Source: Salvator merianae (Eukaryota; Chordata; Lepidosauria; Squamata; Teiidae). From it: a stretch of 64,000 nucleotides of DNA. The stretch's first letter is position 1. Each line of letters opens with the position of its first letter. Location: assembly GCA_003586115.2 (NCBI GenBank), contig QVOM02000073.1, positions 26,610,186-26,674,185 on the forward strand. The letters run 5' to 3'. Positions 1-11,440 of this stretch are shown piece by piece. Below the pieces are notes generated by a model. It searched no databases, was not told where the DNA came from, and worked only from the letters and a program-made list of their open reading frames with translations. The translations under genes and the position numbers were made by a program.

Positions 1-201
1 ACCTTAGTTTTAATCCACATTTGATCCACTTTCAAAATGAGAAAACACAACAGTAAAATGTATTGTCAGTTGTTCTGCATTATTTAACCCCAAGTGGCTT
101 TTATCAGTTAGGTAAGGAAAACTGCTAGTCACTTTGCTGGTGTGTTTTCTCATTCTGAAAGTGAACTGAAGATGCATTAAAATTTAAGTGTAGGTAAACC
201 C
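1..201. mobile_element. Long-TIR MITE (family D), copy 1, cut by window start
   Basis: The first ~60 bases and the reverse complement of bases ~115-201 are imperfect inverted repeats sharing TTTTAATCCAC-like, CACTTTCA-AATGAG and AAAACACA blocks. The right terminus reads ...GTAGGTAAACCC. The same arms recur at 19142-19874. The left terminus lies outside the window, so no target duplication can be read. No coding capacity. Superfamily unknown. Confidence 0.6.
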
Positions 202-1469
202 TAGGAGTATTTGCCATCTGATATAGCATAACTTTAATCTGAGACCATAGGCAATGAAGCCAGGAGAGACACTTACCCTTGGGCCACTCCTACTGAGTGG
301 TTGCTGATTACTCTTTCCACTCCCAGGTATTCTTCAACTGGCTCTTCAGAAGCCAGGTTCCAGGTAATCCAGGAGTTCCTTCTCTATGTACAACAAATAA
401 CTCTGCTCATCTGTTCAGTAAGTGGGAAAGAGTATGAAATACACCCAGAAGCAGCTGTGAAGTTCAATAAAGACAAATGACTTCTCCACAGTCAACCTTC
501 TTCCCTTACAGAGACCAAGAATGCATACCTGTGATCATCGGTTCAGGCACTGACTAGGCCTAGACTTTCTGGTTATGTAATTGTTTCCTGTGTAATCAGA
601 TCAACTTCTGGGACTGCACCACATTGATTCAGTTACATGGTTTCAATTATACACAGAATATATGATGACATAGCAGAAGCCAAAGCAACAATCAGCTTGA
701 CTGTATAAACTCTTCCTAAGGGATCACTAATGAACACTCTCCTTGCTTTGGGTTGCCCTAGAAGATAGTCTGTCAGGTTTGAAAAAAGAATATCAGCAAA
801 GCAACTTATTTTCTGCTGCCCTTTTGTCATTTCTCCTTGAAATCTGTAATACATTCAGTGACACTCTGTTCTTTAAGCAAAGATTGCTCAGACCTTGAAC
901 ATTCAAATGATTCTTAGGAGAAGGAAACACCCTAATCTTTTCACAGCTGTCAGTCTTTTTATATACAAGCTCTGAAGCTGATTATTAGAATTATGACTCA
1001 GAGGATTTTTGAATACAGAATCCTGCATACACTAAAATAGTATGATAGAGTGCATTATAGAAGAAAGCCTGCCTGCTACCCTCAATATACTAAATGTTCT
1101 GCCACTATTTCTGTTGACAGTTATTGTGTGTGAGTGTGTAGACACACATACTCAGGAAAGTTAGAACAGGAACACATGAATGCAAGGTCAAAACTCGATT
1201 AAATCGCTTTGAAGTCCCACAGAGAAAGAAATTTCTGTATACTACTAGAGCCAGATGTTGGGTTGAAACTAAAATTGGTTTCACATGGGTGGTGGCAAGC
1301 ACTCTTTGGAGCCCCAGGAACATGGCATCTGCACATCTGAAGTGCCCTCTGCAGCACTCTTTCAACGAAATGAGATAAAACATTCCTGGGGTGCTCAGCA
1401 ACCTTAGCCATTTTCACTGGCACCATGTAGTCACACGGTGACAGTAGAGACGTCACAAATATTTTACTA

Positions 1470-3240
1470 ATTTAGTTTAGTTCAGTTTGAACTGAATCAC
1501 ACAAATTGCAGGCATGTTCAAATTAAACTTTGAATGACACAAAGCAGTTTGAAATTTGTTTTTACAGTTAGACAAACAGTCATGTGGAACAATGGAGGAG
1601 AGCAAGGGGGGAACCAGTGGGACAAAAGTCTGCTGGAGACCCCAACATTAGTGTGGGGATTTGTGGTCCCTCTAGGAAGCCCCCAGACTAGTCTCAGGAT
1701 GATCAGATCCAGCCTGGATTTGTTATGATTTTATTTGGAAAAAAAAAACACCTTGTTTCTATGGAGTACATGAGAGATTTCTCCAAAAAATCATAAAAAT
1801 TCAGAGTAGCCCCCAAACACCATGCTGCACACCAGGGATGTTCTTGGTGCTCTCAGGCCCCCATGGCAATATTTGAGGCTCTAGATCAGGCCCCTATGGC
1901 AATATTTGAGGCTCTAGATCAAAGTTGATTGCAGTAATAAAACCATCCTGCAAAATAGGCCAACAGGACCAAAATTATGCAAGTTTGAGCTGGAACTCCC
2001 AAAATTATCATGGGGGTCCTAGAATGGTAGGAAGGCCCACACTCACCCCTTAGGCATTTGGTCCCACCCCTCGGGTTGTTCTTCTTTCACAATTTAATTT
2101 CCATCACTAAAGTTTGCTCTTTTTGCTATGGAAAGAAGAAAAAAAATCTCTGAAAAAACAGTCATGTCTGCCTATCACCACACCCACAAGCAACAAAGAA
2201 CACAAATGTGACATGATCCAAAGTGCCTTGCAAAAAACCCACTACTTTTTCCTTTAACCTTAGCTGAGCTCAACAGCATACTGGCCTCAGAGTGAGCTGT
2301 CATCATTTTCTTTTATCATTTTTGGATGTGATGGGATTGCTTAACTTGGTATGTACCACTTTTTAGGGTTCAGAGAACTTCTGTCTGCCTTTTGCATAGT
2401 GATTTAGAACAATGCTCTTCTAAAGAGTTTTGGAACTGTTTTCTGGGTTCAGAGGACTCCACACTCCTTCCACTTGGTCTTGTGAGAATGAGTCATGGAG
2501 AACAAACTATGAAGATAGCAATTTACTTCATTTTGTCACCAGCTATAATAATAGCTGATGTTGTAAGATTACCTATCAGAATTCCCTCTGAAAAATATAG
2601 CTCCTTATAAGAATGATTTTTTCAAGGCAGGCAGAAATAAGAATTACAAGAAGCTAGACCATAGGTATAATAGAGTTCTGCATCTAGGGTGCATGTATGA
2701 AGGTGGACTTTGTGCTTCTGTTCTTTTTTGTTATGGTGAACAAAAGTTTTGTTATTAATGATTGTCAAAGGATGTGCTTCTCTTCCCAGGAAAAGAATCT
2801 GCCTTGGAACTTTACAAGCTCCTCTTCTTTTTGCAGAAAACAAGCTCTTTTGCTCAAATTTGCTAGCAAGACAGATAAGTAAATCCAGGGATTGCAGTTG
2901 GTTGATTCAAGCTCTGAATTTACATATTTTTTCTGGGTGCAACATTTTGACCGAAGGAGTTTTTTTCTGCAAAATAAAAGGGAATATGTCAAGTTCTAAG
3001 GCAGATTATTTTCCTGGGATGAAACAGGCAGAATTATTTTCCAGGCCTACAGTATGTCAGGTTGTTCTTTATCCACCCTAAACAGAAGAATGAAATTAGC
3101 AGATAATGAGTAGAGAAGGTGGCTTTTTTAAAAGTCCAGCCAAGCGGTTGGGTAGCTTTGAGCTTTTAACTAGGTTCAGAGGAATTCTACTTTTCTTCTA
3201 GCCAGCCACGCTGGTTGCTATGAATGAGCTCTTTTTAAAT
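1470..3240 (+). repeat. Dispersed ~1.6 kb repeat (family F), copy 1
   Basis: This interval aligns by eye, in the same order and orientation, with 29973-31420. Shared blocks include GGAGA-GGGCAAGGGGGG-like text (1591 and 30122), CAAAAAATCATAAAAATTCA (1784 and 30341), GGTTCAGAGAACTTC (2368 and 30905), TTCTGCATCTAGG (2676 and 31109) and AAATTTGCTAGCAAGA (2858 and 31289). The part near 2900-3060 also matches 16170-16320. No recognisable protein is encoded. The left edge is rich in GTTCA/TGAAC motifs like the short hAT MITEs of this window, suggesting a long non-autonomous hAT relative. Both boundaries are approximate. A 33-bp tandem duplication at 1856-1921 is specific to this copy. Confidence 0.6.
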
Positions 3241-4480
3241 GAATATGCATATGTGTGTGCATGTACATGAAGTTAATGTATTGTATAAAAAGCTAGAAAA
3301 AGTATAGAGACCATGAATTACATCCCTTACAATCAATGTAACTATGCTGGCTGAGGCTAAAGCAAAGGGGGGGAAAAGGTATACTTTTAAAAAGCTGTTA
3401 GCTAAAATTGCAGATTACCCTTCTCTGTCTATTTCCCTATTTTCTACTATGTTTTAATAGTGAAAAATATCCAGCTTTCACAACAACAACAGAAACAAGG
3501 AAAGCACAAAGAAAAAAGTATCAAGTACTAATGCAATCATTGTGATTTGGCAATGAACCATGTAGTTCAATTAAATCATAATTAAAGAATAGACCTATTG
3601 AGTAGCCCGCTTCTAGTAAAAGAGATCTTAGTGCAAATTTAGTTTAAAATATTTTAATTCAAAACAGGAAGCTAAAATGACTGGAATGATTCAGTCCAGT
3701 ATCCAAAACTGACATTGGAAATTGCTAGTCTTGACATTGTGATATTTCTGGCTAGGTGCTATCTGGAGTATATGCATACTTTATAACCCATTGTCTTGCC
3801 ATGTTGATCTAGTTACCTTTTGACCTTGCACAACTTAGGCTACATGACCTATTTTGTATTCCTTTTCTTGCCGATTTTTCCTGTCTTTGGAATTTTCCCC
3901 CTCCTTTCTTGTCCCACTACAACCCAAGAAGAGTATAAAAAAAGTCCTGATTTTGAAATTCACTAGGTGGGCAAAGCCGTTGAGAATCCCTCCATTTCCC
4001 TCACTACTTTCTTGCTACCAGTTTTGCCTGTTGCCGGACAGGCAGAACCCATTCTGATGTTTAAATCACTGCTCAGAAGCATATGAAGCCATTCCCCCAC
4101 ATGCTAAAGAGAGATTAAGCTTGTGGGAATCTCTGATCTCTTTGTCTGCCATCTATTTATCCTCTGTGCCATTCTGCTGTGGAACAAAGGCACCAGGAAA
4201 GAGAACCCTCTTTTCCTCTCCATGTTTTAAGTTTTGGGAAATTTGGTTCTGCAAAATACCTGAGAATGCATGCATGGCAGATAATGGTGTGACCCCCGAA
4301 ATAAATATTTGTTGATGAATACACTCAATGATCTTTATTCATTTGTCTTATCCTAGCTTCTTTGACTTAAAAGTCTAATGGTGTATTTCTGCTGGGCGGG
4401 GGGGGGGGGAATAGCACTACAAGAGATAAAGAATCCATTTCTCACTCTCCCTTTTCTTTCTCCAACAGCTTGCAAAGAAT
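3241..4480. other. No gene seen; possible old solo LTR
   Basis: No convincing coding frame. A TATA-like GAGTATAAAAAAAG near 3931 and an AATAAA near 4301, in a stretch unlike its neighbours, would fit a decayed solo LTR. No terminal duplication or second copy was found, so this is weak. A G homopolymer (10 G) lies near 4399-4409. Confidence 0.2.
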
Positions 4481-4499
4481 CTGCACCATGGGGCCTGAA

Positions 4500-5863
4500 A
4501 ACAGACCCAAAGCTGGATAATGGCGTTCGCCAGTGCGAATGCCATTATCAATCTCTGATGCTTGCCATGGCAACTGGGAGGCCCGCACGGTGATGACGTC
4601 ATCACAATGCGCCGCGTGGGTCTCCCGGTCACCATGGCAGCAGCCTGACGCTTTGTAGGCCACTGCCGTGGCGCCCACCATTCGCACCCGCGATCGGGCA
4701 CCAGAATGCCAGACAGGGCGCAACGCGACCTCGTCCAGCGTCCCTGGCCCGATCGCGGCGGTGTAGGCTCGATTGGGGCCTCACACTGGCCCATTTGGGC
4801 CCATGCGAAGGGGTAGACTCCATTCCCCATCATGCATTGCATGTAGGGGTGTGCACGAAGGCACTTTCCCCTCTTCGCTTCGCAGTACTGCGAAGCAAGG
4901 GAGCTTCATTTTCGCGGCGAAAATCTTCGCGGCGACCGACCAATTGGAAACGGAGACAAATCAAGGCGAAGGGAAGACCTTCGCCACAAAGGTCTTCCCT
5001 TCGCCTTGATTTGTCTCCATTTCCGATCACTCTTTCATTCTCTCAGCCTGTCAGTCGCGTGCGCACACTGACAGACTAGGGGGAATAAGAGAGAGCGCGA
5101 TCGGAAAGAGAGAAATCAAGGCGAAGGTCTTCCCTTCGCCTTGATTTCTCTCTTTCCGGTTGCACAGCGCTCTCTCATTCCCCCCCCCCGGTCTGTCAGT
5201 GTGCACGCTGACAGACTGGGGGGGGGGAAATGAGAGACAGCGATCAGAAACGGAGAAAAATCAATGCCGAATCCGATCGCTAAAGTGAAGTGCTGGCTGT
5301 CACAGAGGCAGCACTACTTTAGCGATCGGATTCAGCATTGATTTTCTGACGTTTCCAATCGGTCTCCCTCTTTTAGGCTGCGTGAAGCTTCTACGCTCTG
5401 ATGCAGGAGCTTTTCGCAGCCAAAAAGAGGGAGTTCGCGGCAAATGGCGAAGGTCTCGAAGGTCACCGGGCCTTCGCCAGTCGCATTCACGAGCCCCTTT
5501 TGTCTTCGCATTTCACGTGAAGATGGCGGAAACGCCATATTCACGAGAAATTCGAAGTGCATGATGCTTCGTGCATATCCCTAAATGCCTGATCACATGA
5601 TCACACAATGCATGATGGGCGGGCTGATCGGCCAGAAGATGGCCACTGTGCGGCCAAGAAGGTGAGTGTGAATGAATCCTCACCTGAAGCTCACTTTGAG
5701 CTTCAGGTGAGGATTCAGACAACTTTTTTCTTGTCCGGACACTAGTAACGATCGGCAGCGGATGAAGTCCGCTGCCGGTCGCTATGGCCGTCTGCCTGTG
5801 CGAATGCACTTGTCTAGCAAGCATCCTTGATGCTTGCTAGTTACAGGTGTGAACAGGCCCTTA
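4500..5863 (+). mobile_element. GC-rich foldback element, interrupted by hAT element C
   Basis: The two outer pieces (about 4590-4843 and 5584-5863) match 41300-41850 in order: TCACCATGGCAGCAGCCTGA, ATCGGGCACCAGAATGCC-like text, CCCATCATGCATTG, GGGCTGATCG, then CTCACCTGAAGCTCACTTTG. The right terminus is GTGTGAACAGGCCC, the standard end of the foldback family. CACCTGAAGCTCA and TGAGCTTCAGGTGAGG near 5680-5710 form a tight internal palindrome. No protein. The left boundary is uncertain. Confidence 0.6.
4844..5583. mobile_element. hAT-like non-autonomous element C (740 bp)
   Basis: It is bounded by TAGGGGTGTGCACGAAG at the left and the complement of TAGGGATATGCACGAAG at the right, close to the TIR of the two 1.1 kb elements at 28444 and 46881. 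Flanks ATTGCATG and AATGCCTG match at 6 of 8 positions, a decayed 8-bp target duplication. Inside are successive hairpins: arms 4946-4982/4989-5024, 5102-5126/5134-5158 and ~5247-5296/5308-5356. CpG-rich, with no transposase frame. Confidence 0.75.
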
Positions 5864-5869
5864 GAACTG

Positions 5870-5990
5870 CTTCAAACCACTCGTCAAACATGTTTGCGAA
5901 CATTGTGGTTGTTCAATTTGATAAGGAACACTTCAGATACCCTGTTTGGTATGAACTGAATTTGATAAGATCTGGTTTGGAACATCTCTA
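5870..5990. mobile_element. Fragment related to TAGAGATGTGC hAT MITEs
   Basis: A stretch rich in TTGAAC/GTTCAA-type motifs that ends in GGAACATCTCTA, close to the complement of the TAGAGATGTGC terminus. The left half is not recognisable, so this is a partial copy. Confidence 0.35.
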
Positions 5991-6204
5991 AATAACACCT
6001 TGCCTGCTTTGCACAAATTTCATACCATAAGTAACCCACTTCCTGGATTATTTCTAGCACAACGGAACACCCTCTCTTTGAAGCTCAGGATCTACTACCT
6101 CTAAACTGCTTTCAAGCTACTTTTTTTGTTTACTATGTGTGGATACAGTCTCCAAGTGTGATAATGAAGAAATCCAACTTCAGTATTGGGTTCAATAAGA
6201 GTTC

Positions 6205-6276
6205 CTAAAGTGAAGGTTAATACAGGGGATAAACTTTCCAGAAAGGTGCTCTACCACTGAGCTTCAGGCGAGATCT
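6205..6276 (-). mobile_element. tRNA-like SINE head fragment
   Basis: On the minus strand GAAGCTCAGTGGTAGAGCA matches the tRNA A-box region, and about 25 bases further GTTTATCCCC is a degenerate B box. It is too short and degraded to be a tRNA gene; an old tRNA-derived SINE head is the likeliest origin. Confidence 0.35.
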
Positions 6277-6756
6277 GCATGAGTTCAGTGTGCCATAGAC
6301 TCACTGTGAAGGTGCATGGGCTGCACTGTTGCACCATAAGAGTATTCCTAGGATACAGGATATGCCCTAATAGCACTCACTACTCCCCTAGTGTTCATTC
6401 AAGTGCTGCAGCTACACAATACACTGCTGGGGGAAGCTCTAACAAAAGCAGTTTACTCATGTTGTGCTGTTCTTACTGACCTGGTCCAACAAGATCTTCA
6501 TTGACAAACACTGGAAAATGGATGACATCTGCAGCCACTGAACAAATTTTCCTGGTTCCGTGTTCCATTTGCTACAACTCCCAACATTGCATTCCATTGT
6601 GGGGTAGGCACAAAATGCTGGGAGTGGGATGCTGGAGGTGTAGTTCAGGAACATCAGGAAGCTTGCAAGTTTAGTAGCATTGGATTAAAGTCTGGAAGCC
6701 TTCCTTGATCCAGCAATATCAAAAGAGGCACAGATAATCCAAAGTTCTTCGGATTA

Positions 6757-7120
6757 GGGCATTTTCAAATTTTCCACCTTAGAATGGGATAATTAATCCA
6801 TTCTAAGGTGCAACAGACCCTGCAGTGCAGCAGCCATCCACACTGCAAGGGCTAGAACAGCCTGGAAATGGGCTTCCAGAACTTATGGTGTGGATGCTGA
6901 CCACTCACCATGCCAACAGCTATGGAAACATCTGCCTACTGCCATGGTGACCGGGGATGCAATGCACAACTGCACAGCCACAGCCCCACCATGCCATGTC
7001 ACAGCCTGAATCATTCACAGCCAGATATAGGTGTAAACACTGTGTACCAAGAGCAAATGTAGTTGTCCACAGCTATAGCCTTTGGGAGCAACTCACTAGC
7101 ACTCAAGTGTGAACAAGTCC
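6757..7120 (-). mobile_element. Family A foldback element, reversed
   Basis: It starts GGGCATTTTCAAAT, followed by TTCCACCTTAGAATGGGATA and its complement (the family hairpin), and ends AAGTGTGAACAAGTCC. Interior CCATGGTGACCGGG and CTCACTAGCACTCAAGTGTG match other family A copies. Flanks TTA and TTT give a 2-of-3 target duplication. No protein. Confidence 0.65.
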
Positions 7121-7169
7121 TTTGGTTGTCCAGATTAGTTCCTATTAAGATGAGGGTAAGCTTGCTATA

Positions 7170-7600
7170 GTTTTCTATATTTTGGTGTCTTTTATTTGGA
7201 ATATTGTAATAGGAAGTGCCAACTGACACAATCCAGAAACTGCAGTTTGTTCAGAATGTGGTACGAAAATAATAACAATGAATTGATTTGGGGCATTCCT
7301 CTGGTCCTCAATTGTCTGAATTGACTGCCAGTGCACTTCCAGGCCTAATCCAAAGTTGGCTATTTTTAGTGCAACGAAAAAGACATCTGAATATAGACCA
7401 GGTAGATTGCTTGTGTTGCCACTATGCATGTACACAGCAGCAGCGTAAGATATTCGGGACAATGAGTGCCCTCAGATTCTATTTTACTGCTCTGCAGGAA
7501 GGACACCTGTAAGGGCACTTGCTGGCCTTCAAATGCCCTCAGAGCAATATGCTTGGAGCACAACTGAAGTGTTAGCTGCTGTGCCCTTAGGTCTCCACAG
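7170..7600 (+). mobile_element. Old L2-like LINE fragment, 3' part of ORF2
   Basis: Broken frames on the plus strand resemble the end of the 50.1 kb LINE: a run around LFRMW...NNELIWGIPLVLNCLNWLPVHF matches that copy's LVQNAAAHLL...PVLKSLYWLPIHF in order. Stops and frameshifts are frequent, so it is long dead. It may extend a few hundred bases to the right. Confidence 0.45.
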
Positions 7601-8506
7601 GATATTTTCTGCAGTCCATGTGGATGAAATTCAGCAAAAGTAGCCTGTAATGAAAGGAATTAAAATATAGGAACCCTGGTTTGCTGCAAATTGAACTTAT
7701 CAATCTGGACCTGATGGTATCAGAGACCATTCCAGCATTGGAACTCACACCATCATCACACACACATCCTTCCTTTCCTGGGACCACTAACTTAGAATCT
7801 TTAACCCTGCCTGTTTTCCTGTTAAATATTGTTTTGGAGCCACAACATAATATAATCCTATCAATGTGCTGCAGGAAGGTGACACTTGAACTTTTAAGAG
7901 TTTGTGCCTTGGGTTGGGGCAGCTGCAAGAATACATGGTGATGTGAGTGCCCAAACTGAATAACTGACTGTATTAGTGGAACTGTTTATGTGACCTGGAT
8001 AGCCTGAATGTTGCCCAGTTTCCTCATTTTCTCCATTTTCCCCACCTGATCCACTTGGAAAATTGACTATGAAACAGCTCACCATGTGATGCATTCCATG
8101 TGACCAGAATAGAGAGGGAATAAAGAGGGAGGGAGGAGTATGTCTCTACTCGTATCTTAGATTTGCCATTTTCTTTTAATTTATTTTTTTTTTTTTCAAT
8201 TCATTCCAGATCAGGCCTATTCAGGTTGTGAACCAATAATCTAAATGACCTTCTTTACCTGTCTTGACAGTCAATCATTCCACTCTTGTTTTTGGATATC
8301 ATTCAAAACAACAAAAATGAACAGAAAGAGAGAGAGGCCTTTTCTGCACTTGGTCAGTAGACCAGACCCAGCAGCTCCCTATTATGCTTAGTTCACATGG
8401 GACTAGTGCTATCTTGGCCCAGAATCATCCCAAGGGGTTGCTATCCTGGTTTACTGATATAATTTGTTGAAGGAATGCAGCCATCTTGCATTCTCTGTTC
8501 TGCTCT
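7601..8506. other. No feature identified
   Basis: No convincing coding frame or recognised repeat. A T-rich run lies near 8186-8200. The left part may be a further remnant of the LINE fragment. Confidence 0.3.
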
Positions 8507-8767
8507 CTGATCTTTCAATAGGAGGATTGGAGTTCAAGGCCCCTGTCTGCCGTGTAGAGGGGATGAGTGCCCTCTACTGGCCTCTAGCTCCAGCCAACCT
8601 AGCTGTTCGAAAGCATGTAATTGCAAGTAGATAAATAGGGAGCATCACTTTGTGTGATGCAGAAGATAGATGTAAGCCTTTGGGCGAAAAATAACCTTGC
8701 AAGCCGCTTTGAGTCAGCTTCGGCCGAGAAAAGCGGGGTATAAAAACCAAGTTCTTCTTCTTCTTCT
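8507..8767 (+). mobile_element. tRNA-derived SINE, copy 1, 5' truncated
   Basis: Matches 28206-28443 plus 29569-29607 base for base over long stretches, including GTTCAAGGCCCCTGTCTGCC (B-box region), ATTGCAAGTAGATAAATAGG, GGGCGAAAAATAACCTTG and AAGCGGGGTATAAAA, ending in (TTC)n. It lacks the A-box head of copy 2. It carries an uninterrupted GCTTTGAGTCAGC, the pre-insertion sequence for the hAT element in copy 2. It contains only AGATAGATG where copy 2 has a GATA microsatellite. Confidence 0.85.
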
Positions 8768-8773
8768 GCACCT

Positions 8774-9221
8774 AGATCCTTTTCACACTTTACACTATTG
8801 AGCATCTGGACACTCACTAGTGAAGTGCATGTACACTGCACAGAGGCCTTCATGATTGGGAGCAGTCTACAGCTGCTCCTGATCACTACTTGCTGTGGAG
8901 CACACAATTGTGCTCTACAGCTGTACCAGGAGGAGCTGGATTGCTTCCAGTTCACAGCATTCATACCCTCTTCTGGGTGGGTGGCATAGTGCGGCTGTGG
9001 CTGCACATTTGCACTGTGTTCCTGGTCGCCATTGTAGTGGCCAGAACTTTCCCCAGCTGTTGTCATGGCACGGGCTGCCAGCATGCACACTGTGAATGCT
9101 GGCAGCCCATTGTCAGTATGTTCCAGGTCTCACAGTGTGAATGGCTTTTGAGCTGCAAAGTCTGTTGCACCTTAGAATAGGATAATTGTCCCATTCTAAG
9201 GTGGAAAGTGTGAAAAAGGCC
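8774..9221 (+). mobile_element. Family A foldback element
   Basis: Termini are AGATCCTTTTCACACTT and the complement of GGCCTTTTTCACACTTTCC. It contains GGGAGCAGTCTACAGCTGCT, GTGAATGCTGGCAGCC and, near the right end, the CACCTTAGAATAGGATAATT hairpin. It lies directly after the SINE's (TTC)n tail. Flanks CCT and TCT agree at 2 of 3 bases. No protein; open frames across it are not conserved with other copies. Confidence 0.75.
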
Positions 9222-9284
9222 TCTGGTCTGGAACAAGGATCTTTGAAGCCTAAGTCCCTTCTCCAAAGATTAGGCATGAAGAGG

Positions 9285-10129
9285 ATTCAAAGGAGAGGAT
9301 TCAAAAGGATTTGGACAAGCTTGAACAGTGGGCTGAAACTAAAAGAATGACATTTAACAGGGAGAAATGCAAAGTTTTACATCTGGGTAAGAAAAATGAC
9401 AATATCCAATACAGAATGGGGGGAATCTCGCTGAGCAGCAGCACATGTGAAAAGGATCTGGGTATACTAGTAGATCATAGATTAAACATAAGTCAACAGT
9501 GTGATGCAGCTGCAAAAAAGGCAAATACCATCCTGGGCTGTATCAAGAGGAGTATAGAGTCTAGATCACAAGAAGTAATTGTCCCACTTTACTCTTCCTT
9601 GGTCAGACCTCATCTGGAGTATTGTGTCCAGTTCTGGGCACCCCAGTTTAAAAAAGACATTGACAAACTGGAACAAGTTCAGAGAAGGGCGACCAAAATG
9701 GTGAGTGGTCTGCAAACCATGTCCTACGAGGAACGGTTAAAGGACCTAGGAATGTTTAGCCTGCAGAAGAGAAGACTGAGAGGAGACATGATAGCTGTTT
9801 TCAAGTATCTCAAGGGCTGTCACAGTGCAGAAGGATTGGCCCTATTCTCAGTTGCGCAAGAAGGAAGGACCAGAAACAATGGGATGAAACTTCAAGGGAA
9901 TAGATACAGGCTAGATATTAGGAAAAACTTCCTGACCGTAAGGGCAATCAGTCACTGGAACAGGTTGCCACAGGAGGTGGTGGGCTCTCATTCACTGGAG
10001 ATCTTCAAGGAAAGGCTGGACAGATATCTGTCTGGGATGCTTTAGTGAATCCTGCATTGAGCAGGGGGTTGGACTCGATGACCCTGGAGGTCCCTTCCAA
10101 CTCTATGATTCTATGATTCTATGATTCTA
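9285..10129 (+). mobile_element. CR1 LINE, 5' truncated, with intact 3' terminus
   Basis: The 3' part of a CR1 retrotransposon. It encodes the C-terminal end of ORF2 (next entry), continues through a short 3' UTR (GGACTCGATGACCCTGGAGG) and ends in ATTCTATG tandem units at ~10098-10129, the diagnostic CR1 terminus. CR1 copies are usually 5' truncated by incomplete reverse transcription. The segment GAGGATTCAAAGGA is nearly duplicated at the 5' junction (9281-9308). The intact reading frame makes it one of the younger elements here. Confidence 0.9.
9308..10045 (+). pseudogene. CR1 ORF2 C-terminal fragment (about 244 codons open)
   Basis: An uninterrupted frame from DLDKLEQWAE to RLDRYLSGML and a TAG stop. 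This is the part of CR1 ORF2 downstream of the reverse transcriptase YADD motif. Visible family landmarks are KCKVLHLG, LGILVD, YSSLVRPHLEYC-FW, KLEQVQRRATKM, LRGDMIAVFKYLKG, and HWNRLPQEVV near the end. The endonuclease and the catalytic reverse transcriptase motifs are missing because the copy is 5' truncated, so it cannot be functional alone. There is no plausible initiation codon: the frame simply runs in from the truncation point. Domain assignment rests on recognition of the CR1 family; openness of the frame is directly visible. Confidence 0.88.
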
Positions 10130-10949
10130 AGAAAGGCATACTACCTTTGAAGCCTGTTTTATGCAGCCCCACCCTTATGCACCAGATGCAATGTAGGAAC
10201 AACAGTAGCCTCGGTCCAATCACTGGCAGGGGTGAGTGGTGCCTGAAATGGAGATACAGTTAGATGCATCTGTATTGCTGCCAAAATCAGATCAGGACAG
10301 GCAATATCCCTGTCCTCCCAATGCAGATAGCACATCATATCCCGGAACAGAGTGGACTGATATAGTTGAACTATTTCAGCAAAGTGAATGCAAAAAAAGA
10401 AAAAAAGAGTTAAACAAATTGAAAACCTGCATTACATTTGAAGGATCACATGTAATTTTGACATTAGAGAAAGGAAATGATTTTCCCTTCCCTCCTCTAG
10501 CTTAAGTTCATGATTATTCAGTTACTGAGAGAATCTACATGATACCTTTATGGCATCTTAAATACCCAGTGAGAACTCAGTGTCTGCATGAGACTGAAAT
10601 CTCATTCTGCATTCCATGTGGAAGGAGTGCAGTGTCTGCATGGATGCCATGCCTTTTCCTGCTCTGCTGCCTCTTCAAACAGCAGTTTCTGTCTCTTTTG
10701 TGGTGGTGGCTATGCTGCTACTACTGCTATTGCCACTTGAAGGGACTTACTAGACCCCTTGGCAACATATTGTGTTAGATAATCCCACCATCAGATTCAA
10801 AACTGGACATTCCCCAACTTTGAGTCTGACATCAAGTATGGCCCTCTCTTCATGGAGAGCAAAACTTGGGTCACCCTGACTTCGATCATGACAGGCAGGA
10901 GGAGAGGGGGAAGCTGCCCTCCTTCCCTCCCCGAATCAAGAGAGGCTCC
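10130..10949. other. No feature identified
   Basis: An 89-codon open frame at 10236-10505 shows no recognisable motif. CTGCATGAGACTGAAATCTCATTCTGCATTCC-like text near 10585 has weak internal symmetry. Nothing can be assigned. Confidence 0.3.
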
Positions 10950-11139
10950 AACCTCTGAGCTGGAGAGACAGGCAAGACGTCTCTAAAGGCCATTTGCAGG
11001 GACATGAGAGTAGGTGAAGATTTTGTCTTTGTCTCCTGCTCGAGAATGGCCAGAAGCAATTAGTGGGCCATTGTGTGATACAGAATGCTGGGTTAGATGG
11101 ACTGTGGTCTAATCTAGCAGTGCTCTTATGTTCTTATGA
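10950..11139 (+). mobile_element. CR1-like 3' tail fragment
   Basis: CTGGAGAGACAGGCAAGACG, GCCATTTGCAGGGA, GCCAGAAGCAATTAGTGGGC, ATGCTGGGTTAGATGGACTG and the terminal CTCTTATGTTCTTATG repeat also occur in order at 14541-14753, 15091-15234 and 54130-54312, where the last is physically linked to CR1 coding sequence. Confidence 0.75.
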
Positions 11140-11294
11140 ACCATATTCAGAGTCATCCAAACTTTAGACAGTTTTCCTTGTCTTTATTTCCTAGGTTCAC
11201 AGACTATCTCTTCCACTGTCACATTAAGCATTGTCTCCAATCTCCAATCTGACGGTGAAGGTGGGAGGTGGCATGCAGACTGAATGTGTTTCCA

Positions 11295-11440
11295 TCCCAC
11301 ACAGCTTTTATCTTTGGCCTTAATGACTTTTATAAAAAAAAGTTTTAAATGTTTCGAACTTTGTGAGATGTCTGTATGTATGGATAGGTGGAATAAAAAT
11401 ATTTTAAATTAATAAATAATAGATAAATATTATGTATATA
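11295..11440 (+). mobile_element. L2-like LINE 3' tail fragment
   Basis: TTTTAAATGTTT, then TGTGAGATGTCTG, GATAGGTGGAATAAAAATAT and a (TAAA)-rich end parallel the last ~150 bases of the LINE ending at 53932. Degraded. Confidence 0.45.

Noticed and set aside
5041..5230. Repeated CTGTCAG...CTGACAG blocks considered as a CRISPR-like array
   Set aside because: Only a few inverted, not direct, units with unequal spacing inside a transposon in a eukaryotic genome.
10236..10505. 89-codon plus-strand frame downstream of the CR1
   Set aside because: No motif, no link to the CR1 ORF, and a composition typical of random frames.
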